64,000 nt of DNA from Planococcus sp. PAMC 21323 (GTDB lineage Bacteria > Bacillota > Bacilli > Bacillales_A > Planococcaceae): NCBI RefSeq assembly GCF_000785555.1, contig NZ_CP009129.1:1426001-1490000 (forward strand), written 5' to 3'. This document shows positions 27,871-35,733 of this stretch, piece after piece. Below the pieces are notes generated by a model. The model did not search any database, was not told where the DNA came from, and was given only the letters and a program-made list of their open reading frames with translations. The stretch's first letter is position 1. Every line of letters starts with the position of its first letter. A program made the position numbers and the translations under genes.

Positions 27871-27894
27871 GGGGTTTTATGCTGATTCTATAGT

Positions 27895-27928
27895 GTTCGT
27901 AAAGGTGTACTTTTACGAACGGTTTTCT
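27895..27928 (+). repeat. Family-3 repeat, copy 1
   Basis: GTTCGTAAA - GGTGTACT - TTTACGAAC, then GGTTTTCT. Copies with the same right-hand half (ACTTTTACGAACG) are at 41951, 46045, 47363 and 50386. An in-frame GTTCGTAAA also lies at 27801. Confidence 0.75.
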
Positions 27929-28020
27929 CTGTAAAATTAGCTAGCTTTTACATCTTTCCATTGGTATATTAAGGAAATAAAGAAAAAGAACTATTCGGTG
28001 TGAAATCAGGAGGAGTTATT

Positions 28021-28857
28021 TTGAGTCAGACATTAACCAAAGAGGTCATTTATACAGCTTCCTCCCTGCTAGAAAAGTCAGTAGAAATCGTTGATGCAGA
28101 CTGGAGAGACAAGTACGGGTTAGCAGTAATTCTTCGTAGACATAAGAAAACCGTTGTTCAATTGAATGGTGTAGAAATAGCAGTGAGCTTTACATCATGC
28201 AAACTAACGAAGATTCGTTGGATTGATGACAATCGTTTTTTGACAGCTACCTATGAAAGTGACAAAAGGAATATATTCATTGTCGACTCGTCTGGAAAAC
28301 TTCTCTATTCCTTCAAGGGAGGAGAGGCGTTCGAAGAGATAGTCGTTGGGAAAGAAGGAATCTGGATTAGTTATTTTGACGAAGGGATTTTCGGTAACGG
28401 GATCTCTACCGAGGGACTCGTACTTTTCGATATGACCGGCAACATCCTCTTACGATACCATTCCGATTTATTGAATCCCAATACAATAGCTGACTGTTAT
28501 GCTCTTTGCAAAGGGAGAGGAACGTCTGTCTGGATTTTTCCTTATACTGATTTTCCTCTGGTTGAAATAAAGTCAAAAGAGCGAACGAGTCGCACATATC
28601 CGGTTCCTGAATTGCTGCATGGCGCCCACGCACTATGTATCAGAGGAAAGTACGCTTACTTTTTTGATCCTTACAATTCCAATCAGAAAATGTATCAGTT
28701 GAAAATTGGCACACAGAAACCATTGCTTTTGGGAACCGTCCAAGGAGCCCTAAGAGGGCTAGATCCATCAGAAACTAACCACTTTATCTCCATTTCACTC
28801 AATCAGGAGATCGTACTTTATCAAGTAATGAATGGGGATGAATATCAATATATTTGA
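28021..28857 (+). CDS. Unknown soluble protein, possible beta-propeller-like fold
   Basis: This 278-residue protein starts at TTG 28021 (MSQTLTKE...), with AGGAGG 8 nt before it. There is no signal peptide or membrane helix. Repeated short beta-rich segments with aromatic-Asp motifs (FIVDSSGKLLYSF, LVLFDMTGNILLRYH, YAYFFDPYNSNQKMY) suggest a beta-propeller-like or repeat-sheet architecture, but no known family is recognised. It sits between the family-3 repeats on its left and the family-1 palindrome at 28879 on its right. Confidence 0.72.
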   Translation: MSQTLTKEVIYTASSLLEKSVEIVDADWRDKYGLAVILRRHKKTVVQLNGVEIAVSFTSCKLTKIRWIDDNRFLTATYESDKRNIFIVDSSGKLLYSFKGGEAFEEIVVGKEGIWISYFDEGIFGNGISTEGLVLFDMTGNILLRYHSDLLNPNTIADCYALCKGRGTSVWIFPYTDFPLVEIKSKERTSRTYPVPELLHGAHALCIRGKYAYFFDPYNSNQKMYQLKIGTQKPLLLGTVQGALRGLDPSETNHFISISLNQEIVLYQVMNGDEYQYI

Positions 28858-28878
28858 GACTGCAGTTTGCTTAGATTT

Positions 28879-28910
28879 GAATGTAACTTATGTGCAGTTA
28901 AGTTATATTC
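28879..28910. repeat. Family-1 palindromic repeat, copy A
   Basis: GAATGTAACTTA pairs with TAAGTTATATTC (one G-U) around an 8-nt loop. It lies in the gap upstream of the DUF4279 gene. Confidence 0.85.
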
Positions 28911-28962
28911 GCAGATAGAAAGAGTGGGTTTATTTTGCTGCTTGTACAAAGGGGGAGATTGT

Positions 28963-29388
28963 ATGGATGTTACAAAAGTGATGGCTTACTTCAGCATAGT
29001 TGGTAACCACTTCCAACCTGAGAAAATAACTGAAGAACTCGCCATTCAACCAACTGAAACGCATGTCAAAGGAGATATTATCAAGAAAACCAGTACTACT
29101 ACTTCATCTGGAACCAGAAGATGGGTAGAGACCGACTGGACATTGAGTACAGGATATCAAGAATCACCTGACATCAATGATCAACTCAAACCACTTTTGC
29201 GTTCGCTTGAAGGAAAAGAGAAAAACTTAATCCGGCTGAAAGAAGAATATGAATTAACGTATATTTTTATGATTGTCATCGAAATAGAAAATAATGAAAA
29301 ACCTGCTATGTATTTTGAAAAAGACATTATCAATTTTGCTAGTACCATAGATGCTGAGATACAATTTGATCTTTACATATACAGCTAA
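28963..29388 (+). CDS. DUF4279 domain protein (possible immunity protein)
   Basis: The frame extends upstream, but ATG 28963 is chosen because GGGGGAG lies just before it and because the upstream extension runs over the family-1 palindrome. The protein is 141 residues. The YFSIVGNHFQPEKITEELAIQPTETHVKGD opening, then TSSGTRRWVETDWTLSTGY, is diagnostic of DUF4279. Many DUF4279 genes lie near polymorphic toxins and are suspected immunity proteins; a direct partner is not seen beside this gene. Palindromic repeats flank it on both sides. Confidence 0.8.
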   Translation: MDVTKVMAYFSIVGNHFQPEKITEELAIQPTETHVKGDIIKKTSTTTSSGTRRWVETDWTLSTGYQESPDINDQLKPLLRSLEGKEKNLIRLKEEYELTYIFMIVIEIENNEKPAMYFEKDIINFASTIDAEIQFDLYIYS

Positions 29389-29403
29389 AGGTTTATGTGT
29401 TTT

Positions 29404-29435
29404 GAATGTAACTTAATGTGAATTAAGTTACATTC
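29404..29435. repeat. Family-1 palindromic repeat, copy B
   Basis: Perfect 14-bp arms GAATGTAACTTAAT / ATTAAGTTACATTC around the 4-nt loop GTGA, starting 16 bp past the DUF4279 stop. Confidence 0.92.
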
Positions 29436-29493
29436 ACATCACTAAACAAGGCGGTGCTAGAACGAATAAGCATAGATTAGGGGGGTAGTGGTT

Positions 29494-29748
29494 ATGGAAG
29501 AATATATACTTGTAAAAAGTATCATTGATGAGTGGGATCCGATTGGTTTATTAGGTCTTGGATGCCCAGATGACGAATATCTTCCTGAAATCAGAGACAT
29601 TGTAGCGCTCTTGCCTCATGCGAAATCGGTTGATGAACTTGCATTAAGAATCCGGCAAGTTTTTATAAAATGGTTTGAGGAATTTTTATCAATCGAAAAG
29701 TGCTATCCGGTAGCTTTGAAAATATGGGAGGCTGCTAAAAAAACATAG
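29494..29748 (+). CDS. DUF1871-like small protein
   Basis: An 84-residue soluble protein from ATG 29494, with GGGGGGT before it. The opening EYILVKSIIDEWDPIGLLGLGCPDDEYLPEIRDIV and the helical middle (SVDELALRIRQVFIKWFEEF) resemble DUF1871, a family of 80-90-residue helical proteins in Bacilli. Function unknown. It is one of a run of short single genes each separated by a family-1 palindrome. Confidence 0.65.
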   Translation: MEEYILVKSIIDEWDPIGLLGLGCPDDEYLPEIRDIVALLPHAKSVDELALRIRQVFIKWFEEFLSIEKCYPVALKIWEAAKKT

Positions 29749-29768
29749 ATTTCTTTTTTAGGGGATCT

Positions 29769-29800
29769 GAATGTAACTTAATAGTAATTATGTTACATTC
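29769..29800. repeat. Family-1 palindromic repeat, copy C
   Basis: GAATGTAACTTAAT / ATTATGTTACATTC with one mismatch and the 4-nt loop AGTA. Confidence 0.88.
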
Positions 29801-29870
29801 AGTTTCGCATACTTATCAATCTAAAATTAATTGGCTTTTCAATTAGTTTTCTGAATTAAAGGAGTTCATT

Positions 29871-30119
29871 ATGTTTCAAAAGAAGAAAACAGCAAATCCA
29901 GTGAAACCGAAGATTTATGTCCCCATTTTATATACATTTTTTCTAATGGTCTCTCTCGTACGTTTAATTCACGATTTATATACCAATAAAGATGCAGGTC
30001 TAGTAAGTAATATTTTAATAGCTGTTCTATTCTTTTCACTATCGCTTTTCAGTTGGATTATTTTTAAAAAACATTCCACCTTATATCAAAATTCCTTACA
30101 TTCTAAGCATCTTAAGTAA
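29871..30119 (+). CDS. Small two-helix membrane protein, unknown
   Basis: An 82-residue protein with AAAGGAG before ATG 29871. A basic N-terminus (QKKKTANPVKPK) is followed by two hydrophobic helices (IYVPILYTFFLMVSLVRLI and VSNILIAVLFFSLSLFSWIIF) and a basic tail (KKHSTLYQNSLHSKHLK). No family recognised. It is bounded by family-1 palindromes at 29769 and 30138. Confidence 0.65.
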   Translation: MFQKKKTANPVKPKIYVPILYTFFLMVSLVRLIHDLYTNKDAGLVSNILIAVLFFSLSLFSWIIFKKHSTLYQNSLHSKHLK

Positions 30120-30137
30120 AGATGGTTTTGGCAAAAT

Positions 30138-30173
30138 CTGAATGTAACTTATGTCTATTTAAATTACATTCAG
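30138..30173. repeat. Family-1 palindromic repeat, copy D
   Basis: CTGAATGTAACTTA / TAAATTACATTCAG, 14-bp arms with one mismatch, starting 18 bp past the previous gene's stop. Confidence 0.88.
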
Positions 30174-30336
30174 TACCCCCATTCCATTAGCTTTTCCGAA
30201 AATCTCAACAAAGTTGAGTTTACGAGAAGAAATGATACATTCAAAAATAACTCCATATGGCTCTAAAGCTGGAATTTCTTCAAGATAAAAATTTACATAT
30301 GGTTAGATTATTTGAAGGAAGGGAGAATTGGACTTG

Positions 30337-30756
30337 ATGAATAAAGGGATACAAGATCAATTAAATAATCTTTGGGGAACGGTCATTACCGACGTACAAG
30401 TGGATCTGTTGAATGATAATCTTACCATTCAGCTGGAAATTCATGAAGATGGCCGTATTAATTTTCAAACGTTAAAGTTTATTGATGTTGCTGCTTTTTA
30501 CTACGTTAAAGACAATTTAGAAAATCGCTTTAATTTCTATGATCGAGAAAAAGTTTATTATTTGGAACTGACCACTATTGATCATGTAGAAAACAAAAAG
30601 TACGATTTCCAAATTAAATCTACTAGTGATAAGGAATGGAGCGCACAATATAATACTGACGCGAATATCGTTATCGAAATATGGGAATCGGTTTTATTTA
30701 TAGAAGCCAGAAGAATTCAATTAGGGGATCAGGTTTTCGAATTGAAAAAAATATAA
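30337..30756 (+). CDS. Unknown soluble protein, possibly YxiG-like immunity-type
   Basis: A 139-residue protein from ATG 30337 (MNKGIQDQLNNLWGTVITDVQVDLLNDNLTIQ...), with AAGGGAG upstream. The pattern LWGTVITDVQVDLL...LTIQLEI.EDGR is reminiscent of the YxiG-like proteins encoded after wapA in B. subtilis, which are thought to be orphan immunity proteins, but the match is weak and from memory. The rest is beta-rich and acidic. It ends before a family-2 repeat at 30837 and the terminator of the opposing MFS gene. Confidence 0.55.
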   Translation: MNKGIQDQLNNLWGTVITDVQVDLLNDNLTIQLEIHEDGRINFQTLKFIDVAAFYYVKDNLENRFNFYDREKVYYLELTTIDHVENKKYDFQIKSTSDKEWSAQYNTDANIVIEIWESVLFIEARRIQLGDQVFELKKI

Positions 30757-30836
30757 AATCTTTGATATTTGAAAAATCAGCTATGCGGAATGGATATCAA
30801 ATACGACTGAGCTTGAACTTTGTAGCCACTTTTTTA

Positions 30837-30863
30837 GGTTTACATATCGCAGCTTATTGGAAG
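30837..30863 (+). repeat. Family-2 repeat, copy a
   Basis: GGTTTACATATC - GCAGC - TTATTGGAAG. It differs by two bases from the consensus AGTTTACATATC-N5-6-TTATCGGAAG. A hairpin starts 28 bp later. Confidence 0.8.
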
Positions 30864-30890
30864 TATGTTCACGAAAAAGTGACAAGTAAA

Positions 30891-30931
30891 AAGAAGGAGA
30901 TATTCGGAATATAGCCGAATGTCTCCTTCTT
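30891..30931 (-). terminator. Intrinsic terminator of MFS gene
   Basis: AAGAAGGAGA.ATTCGG / CCGAAT.TCTCCTTCTT hairpin just past the stop of the minus-strand transporter. The minus strand runs on into TTTTTAC. Confidence 0.8.
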
Positions 30932-30942
30932 CTACTAAAAGC

Positions 30943-32142
30943 TTATACTGTTCGCCATAGTAAGACTCTGCCTTTATAAGCAATCAGACTGACAATGCTC
31001 AATAAAATTCCAGACAAGATGAATACGCCACGAATGCCAAATACGTCTGCCAGAACACCCATCAAAAGGGAAGCAATCCCAAAGGTTCCGGTACCAATTG
31101 CGCCGAGTGTAGTAAATACGGTTGGCAATTGCGCTTTGGGGACACTTGTTTGAACCACCGTCTGTTGCGGAATATTTTTAATCTGACCAAAAACCCCAAC
31201 CAAAAAGGAAAAAAGCAGTGCGAGCATTGGCAGGCTCGTCAACCCAAAGAAGATGGTGACCAAGCTGCTGGAGATTGCACCAAGAAAAATAAACTGGCTA
31301 AGCTTCTGTTCGATCCAATTCGAAAACCGTAGACAGAACAAGCTGCCAGCGATTAATCCTAAGAAAAAGGCGCCATTGATGAACCCCCACCATTTTTCAG
31401 CTGCCAACAAGGCATCACTGACAAAAACATAGAGAATCGCGGCAATCCACACCGTCCCAGCTATCGTCTCCAGGACATCCATCCAGACAATTCGCTTGAG
31501 TACAGGTGAAGTGGAGACCGTTTGCCAGTCTTGGCTGATTTGTTCCCATTTTCCTTGCTCCTTCGATGGCGTAAAGTCGACCGTCTCCAAAAAGCTTAAT
31601 AGCAGACTCGAGACCAAAAACAAGCCGGCTGTTAACCAGACCAATTCAGTTGCAGAGAGCCAAATTAACAAGGAACTACCAACAAACCACATGGCAGTCT
31701 GGATCAGCTGAGTGACTGTTTCCGTAATGCCATTCGCCTTCAGCAGCTGTTCACTCTTCACATAATTCGGAATAAGCGACTGTGTTACGGGATTAGCACA
31801 GCCATCCAGTAAGGCGACTAAGCTGATAACCAGAAACAGTCCGTAAAAATTGGCCAGCGAGAGTTGCGGTAGAAAGAATGCCAGAACGATTAGCAACACC
31901 GTTTTGCCCATCTGCGAACCTGCCAACAGCCATTTCAGGTTGAAGCGTTGTATCAACAAAGGTGTTAAGGTGTTCGAGATGAACATCGAACTGGTGATGG
32001 TAAACGGTACGAAAGCAGCTGCAGTAGCTGATCCGGTCAATTCAAAAATAACGTAAATGATACTGACAATGTACAAGACATCGCCAATGTTGGCAAGTGA
32101 TTGCCCAGTCAGCAATAAGTTGAAATTTCGATTCAGTTTCAT
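30943..32142 (-). CDS. MFS efflux transporter
   Basis: This 399-residue protein with about twelve membrane helices belongs to the MFS_3/macrolide-efflux-like part of the major facilitator superfamily. Supporting features are QSLANIGDVLYIVSIIYVIFELTGSA at the N-terminus, a characteristic central TPSKEQGKWEQISQDWQTV loop, and TVFTTLGAIGTGTFGIASLL. Export of a toxic hydrophobic compound is plausible but not proven. GGGGGAACTG is its ribosome site. It interrupts the run of plus-strand accessory genes. Its GC content looks slightly higher than that of its neighbours. Confidence 0.85.
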   Translation of the reverse strand: MKLNRNFNLLLTGQSLANIGDVLYIVSIIYVIFELTGSATAAAFVPFTITSSMFISNTLTPLLIQRFNLKWLLAGSQMGKTVLLIVLAFFLPQLSLANFYGLFLVISLVALLDGCANPVTQSLIPNYVKSEQLLKANGITETVTQLIQTAMWFVGSSLLIWLSATELVWLTAGLFLVSSLLLSFLETVDFTPSKEQGKWEQISQDWQTVSTSPVLKRIVWMDVLETIAGTVWIAAILYVFVSDALLAAEKWWGFINGAFFLGLIAGSLFCLRFSNWIEQKLSQFIFLGAISSSLVTIFFGLTSLPMLALLFSFLVGVFGQIKNIPQQTVVQTSVPKAQLPTVFTTLGAIGTGTFGIASLLMGVLADVFGIRGVFILSGILLSIVSLIAYKGRVLLWRTV

Positions 32143-32417
32143 TATTCAGTTCCCCCAAGAAGTCAATTCGTAAATGATTTCTACTAAAGGGGATTTATCA
32201 AATTGGGCTAGTTGTCATGTCAGCAGTTCCTTTCCGATTGAAGATAAATCTTTGGGGGACTTCGATTTATCGAGAAGTTTGATTATTTTCATTATACGTG
32301 AAGTTATTAGAAAATAAATGGAGACTAAAGAAGAATTTGGATATAGTAAACGAAAGTATCGTTTTGTTGCCGGTACGTAAGAAATAGTTTAATTCAATAT
32401 ATAAGGGGAGTGTATAT

Positions 32418-32693
32418 ATGTTTACTACTAAGGGAGCAAAAATCCTTGACGGTACACCCAATTACTTGGTGATTGAAGAGGTAGGAGAAATAGATTCTGT
32501 AAAATATTTTGAAGAGGTCTTATACGAAATGAAAAAATATATTAAAGAGAAGGAAATTCAATCTGTTTCAATCGTTCTTAATGAAAAAGAAGCTGGATAT
32601 ACTCAATATACAAGCCTACTTGAAGAGTTCAGTTATCAAAACAAGAAACTCAATACTTTTACAAACGTGAACTTGCTTCTTTCGAAGTTTTGA
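32418..32693 (+). CDS. N-terminal half of a two-part GNAT-like protein
   Basis: A 91-residue protein with AAGGGGAG before ATG 32418. Its C-terminus (KKLNTFTNVNLLLSKF) resembles the end of a GNAT half-domain. Its stop (TGA 32691-32693) overlaps the TTG start of the next gene by 4 bp. The pair may be the two halves of a single bidomain GNAT protein split by a frameshift, or a translationally coupled operon; the sequence alone does not decide. No catalytic motif is recognised in this half. Confidence 0.6.
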   Translation: MFTTKGAKILDGTPNYLVIEEVGEIDSVKYFEEVLYEMKKYIKEKEIQSVSIVLNEKEAGYTQYTSLLEEFSYQNKKLNTFTNVNLLLSKF

Positions 32694-33160
32694 AAATGAA
32701 AGCATCTCTTGAAATAAAATCACTGGAAGAAACAACGAGTGATGTATTTATAAAGTCTTGGACAGAGGCTAGTGTCGGTTCGCTGAATGCTTCAACTCCT
32801 TTTTCGTCTCTTTCGGTCGAAAAAGAATTTGAAGGGATGAAATCCGAGCTTGGCTCGGATTATAAAAAAAATTGTCTAGTTATTTTTTATGAAAATCAGC
32901 CAATAGGCGTGACAATGCCTCAAATTGAACAGGGAACTATTGATGAAGGTAGACTGTTCTATTTTGGACTCATACCATCTTTCCGCAACAAAGGTTGGGG
33001 TCAATATCTACACAATGTTTCACTGCATCTTCTCAAAAAAATGGGCGCTACTTACTATATTGGCGCAACCGGACAAAATAACATTCCCATGCAGCGAATA
33101 TTTCAAGCTAATGAATGTGAACTGATTGAAAGAAAATTTATTTATAAACTGATTACTTAG
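32690..33160 (+). CDS. GNAT family N-acetyltransferase (C-terminal half of a possible split gene)
   Basis: This 156-residue protein has the GNAT acetyl-CoA region: FYFGLIPSFRNKGWGQYLHNVSLHLLKKMGATYYIGATGQNNIPMQRIF. RNKGWGQ is the pyrophosphate-binding loop. The start at TTG 32690 overlaps the upstream stop, so translation is probably coupled. An upstream ATG 32696 is also possible. Substrate unknown. A family-2 repeat and the terminator at 33231-33272 follow. Confidence 0.78.
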   Translation: MKMKASLEIKSLEETTSDVFIKSWTEASVGSLNASTPFSSLSVEKEFEGMKSELGSDYKKNCLVIFYENQPIGVTMPQIEQGTIDEGRLFYFGLIPSFRNKGWGQYLHNVSLHLLKKMGATYYIGATGQNNIPMQRIFQANECELIERKFIYKLIT

Positions 33161-33175
33161 ATGAACTTTTTTTCT

Positions 33176-33203
33176 AGTTTACATATCATCAGTTTATCGG
33201 AAG
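33176..33203 (+). repeat. Family-2 repeat, copy b
   Basis: AGTTTACATATC - ATCAG - TTTATCGGAAG, in the same orientation as all others. A hairpin follows 28 bp later. Confidence 0.82.
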
Positions 33204-33230
33204 TAATTTAGACTTAAACTAATTAAAGCA

Positions 33231-33272
33231 AAAGAAAGAGAAAATGCGTTACATGCGCATCTTCTCTTTCTT
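33231..33272. terminator. Hairpin between convergent genes (GNAT and anti-sigma)
   Basis: AAAGAAAGAGAAAATGCG pairs with GCGCATCTTCTCTTTCTT (one mismatch). It has T-rich sequence on the minus strand, so it can end the anti-sigma transcript as well as the GNAT one. Confidence 0.78.
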
Positions 33273-33326
33273 GTTTAATAAGTATAATTTGCAGTGGATA
33301 ATCTCAAAAAGAAATGACGAGTCCGT

Positions 33327-34379
33327 TCATTTTTCAACTTCAATCACAATGTCTTCCAGTATCACTTTACCATTCCCTGTCTTGAAATCGGCTATTTTCG
33401 ACTTTGGGATTCCCGCGGTATCCAGTGTCGGAGTAATGAATATCTTTGTGGCATTTGGGTCTAATTTGGTGAACGTCGTACTCCAGTTCATATGAGCCAA
33501 ATCAGAACCATAACCCCCATTTCCTTGACTGGCATAGACGTTTCCTAAATCGTCTTTTACTGTCAGATCCACAGTCGACTCTTGGTTAATTGAACTGGTT
33601 TCTTCTATGCTTTGTTCGTAATAAATCGTAAATCCATAGGGAGTGGAGATCACTTTATCGACCATCACTTGAACGTCTCCCAGCTGGCTCACTTGATTCA
33701 CGACTTTGGTCTTACGGTCCGGTGCAGCTATTGTAAAGTCGAACTGCCAATCGCCTTTGATTTCCTTAGCGTTTTCCCCGTTGTATACCGTGAAACTGCC
33801 AACATCCCAAGTGATATCGGCTATGTCCAAGTTTTCACCCTCTAGCGCGCTTCCGGTCATCATGCCCTTGTATTCACGGGCGTTTACTTTCCTGATTTCT
33901 GAACTGCCGCCCAGTGCATGGACTCCTTTGATATCAAATTGGTTTGTTAAGGGATGATCTCCTAAATCGTAGTCGCTATGGATGGTGAATGTGAGTGTAG
34001 CCGTTTCGCCATCGAAAATGGCATCATTCAACATCACTTTGATGCCATTGCTTTCTTCGACCATACCCAGCGGTGTAGAGTGGACTTTGTAGTCGTCATA
34101 AAACCCTGTTTTTTCATCATCAAAGTACGTAAACAGGTTTCCGATTAACGGAATTTGGCTGGCTGCTTGCGGAAATGAAAAACCGGCAGCTACTGTAGAA
34201 AATCCAACGATCACCGCAGCGGCAACGATTCTCTTTGTCCTACGCACCGGCTGCTGTTGCCGGATGCTTTGTTTCAATCGCGTTTTTACGCGGGTGGTTT
34301 CCACTTCGTCCACTTCGGCTTCTTCGAACGCTTCGGCATCTACCTCAAGGCGGCTCAGTAACTGATAAATATCCTTCAT
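33327..34379 (-). CDS. Anti-sigma factor, DUF4179 domain protein
   Basis: A 350-residue protein with a cytoplasmic N-terminal region (about 1-48), one membrane helix (RIVAAAVIVGFSTVAAGFSF) and a large extracytoplasmic domain. The SQIPLIGNLFTYFDDEKTG and TPLGMVEESNGIKVMLNDAIFDG stretches are typical of DUF4179, which is found in regulators of ECF sigma factors. The start ATG overlaps the stop of the upstream gene by 4 bp (ATGA), as in a sigma/anti-sigma operon. That upstream gene is now a chimera (see 34376-35105), so this anti-sigma factor may have lost its partner. Confidence 0.85.
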   Translation of the reverse strand: MKDIYQLLSRLEVDAEAFEEAEVDEVETTRVKTRLKQSIRQQQPVRRTKRIVAAAVIVGFSTVAAGFSFPQAASQIPLIGNLFTYFDDEKTGFYDDYKVHSTPLGMVEESNGIKVMLNDAIFDGETATLTFTIHSDYDLGDHPLTNQFDIKGVHALGGSSEIRKVNAREYKGMMTGSALEGENLDIADITWDVGSFTVYNGENAKEIKGDWQFDFTIAAPDRKTKVVNQVSQLGDVQVMVDKVISTPYGFTIYYEQSIEETSSINQESTVDLTVKDDLGNVYASQGNGGYGSDLAHMNWSTTFTKLDPNATKIFITPTLDTAGIPKSKIADFKTGNGKVILEDIVIEVEK

Positions 34380-35105
34380 GCAAAACTACCTCCTAACTTA
34401 TTCCTTGAACACTTTTCCTGCAGCCGTTTCTTGCCGCGGTAAATCCGTTTGTCAATCGCGGCCTTTGTCAAACCCATGTGGAGGGCGATTTCTTCATTGG
34501 TCATGTCCAAAAAGAATTTCATCACCAAAATGTCCCGGTCCAATACGTTCATTTCCCCGAGGCGGATACCGCTGCCTAGGAGCAGGGAGAGGATGGCTAA
34601 ATCCCGTTCTTTGTCTCGATTAAATCGTTGACGAGAAAGGGCATTTTTAAAAGTGCCCACATACTCCTGTTCTACAAACTGGAGGAAATCATTAATTTTG
34701 TGCTCGTTCAGGATGACGGAGCTGATTTTCTGGGCACGTCGGCTAGCCGTCTCTTTCATCAAGTAATTAAAGAGCAATTTCAACGCATTCACTGAGAGCG
34801 TCACCACGGCGTTGCCGCGCTTTTTCACGGTGTTATTCTCCTGGGTAAGGGATTCTTCCTTCAGGAATTCAATGTAGTGCTCCACGTCCTGCTTCTTCAG
34901 TTCCGCCAAAACGGAATAGGGGATGGAAGCGGTGTCCGTAGCCTCTGCCAGGCCTTCCCGACCGATAGAGGTACTGCAGCAACGTATCCGTGGACAGGCC
35001 AGCCCGCTTTTTAGAGCGGACGTATTCAATGACATAAAAGGGCACGCTTTTCAGATGCGTTTCAATCCGCTGGAGGATCTGGAGTTTTTCGGGTGTCAGT
35101 GGCAT
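34376..35105 (-). pseudogene. Chimeric pseudogene: xerS 5' part joined to ECF sigma region 4
   Basis: The 5' portion is a XerS tyrosine recombinase: from ATG 35105 it reads MPLTPEKLQILQRIETHLKSVP, VIEYVRSKKRAGLSTDTLLQYLYR. There the frame shifts at about 34960, with a deletion of roughly ten codons, and continues in the next frame as EGLAEATDTASIPYSVLAELKKQDVEHYIEFL ... LSRQRFNRDKERDLAILSLLLGSGIRLGE. After SGIRLGE it switches at about 34540 to NVLDRDILVMKFFLDMTNEEIALHMGLTKAAIDKRIYRGKKRLQEK, the region-4 helix-turn-helix of an ECF sigma factor. The rest of xerS (catalytic residues) and the sigma regions 1-2 are absent, so neither product is functional. Confidence 0.82.
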
Positions 35106-35733
35106 ATCATGTAAGCCTTCTTTTAAATAATCCTTTTCATTTGTTCGCAAATTTTAATTTAAGCAAACAATTAAACGGGAAAAGCGATTTATCGAACCGC
35201 TTTTAGGATTCTGCCTTTAAGCGACTTGCAGGAACGTTATACCGTATTAAATGTGCTGGAGAATAAGGGACAGCTGGGACAGGAAGATAAGAAGGCGGAA
35301 GATTTCTTAAAGGTAGAAAAATCGGAAAACAGCCCCTTTATCTGCCTTAAAAGTACCGTTATTAATAAAATGTATTAATGATAGTTAATCGAATAGAATG
35401 CAGCACAAAAACTAACTTGAATTGAAATAGAGAGTACAGAATTTATGCATTGTATAACAATACGAGAAAGATTAAATGGATTTTAAAGAATAAAAAGATT
35501 TTATAATAAATTATAATTTTATTTTTCTAAACTAATTATACTGACAAATTTTCAATTTCAATATGAATATTTAATTATATTATAATGATAATACTGTATT
35601 TTTTATGAATCTTAAGATTCATGACTTTTTTACCGCATTTAAGTAATATAGATGAAGTTGTTCCAATTATTGTTTTAGCTAGGGGGGAATTAATAAAACG
35701 TCTTATTAAGTAACTATAAAAGGGGAAAAAGAG
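35106..35733. other. Intergenic region with a small gene remnant, upstream of the RHS toxin gene
   Basis: An eroded open frame at 35211-35378 reads LPLSDLQERYTVLNVLENKG and continues with acidic/basic residues to TAA. It has no start and no recognised family. It is GC-richer than its surroundings, like the xerS chimera. The remaining 350 bp are very AT-rich and presumably hold the toxin promoter; the toxin gene has AAAAGGGG before its ATG. Confidence 0.6.

Noticed and set aside
30681-30914. Open frame overlapping the end of the 30337 gene
   Set aside because: It covers the end of that gene in another frame plus the family-2 repeat, and lacks a ribosome site.
34376-35105. Functional XerS or functional ECF sigma factor
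   Set aside because: The xerS part lacks all catalytic residues after Arg I and has a frameshift; the sigma part lacks regions 1-2.
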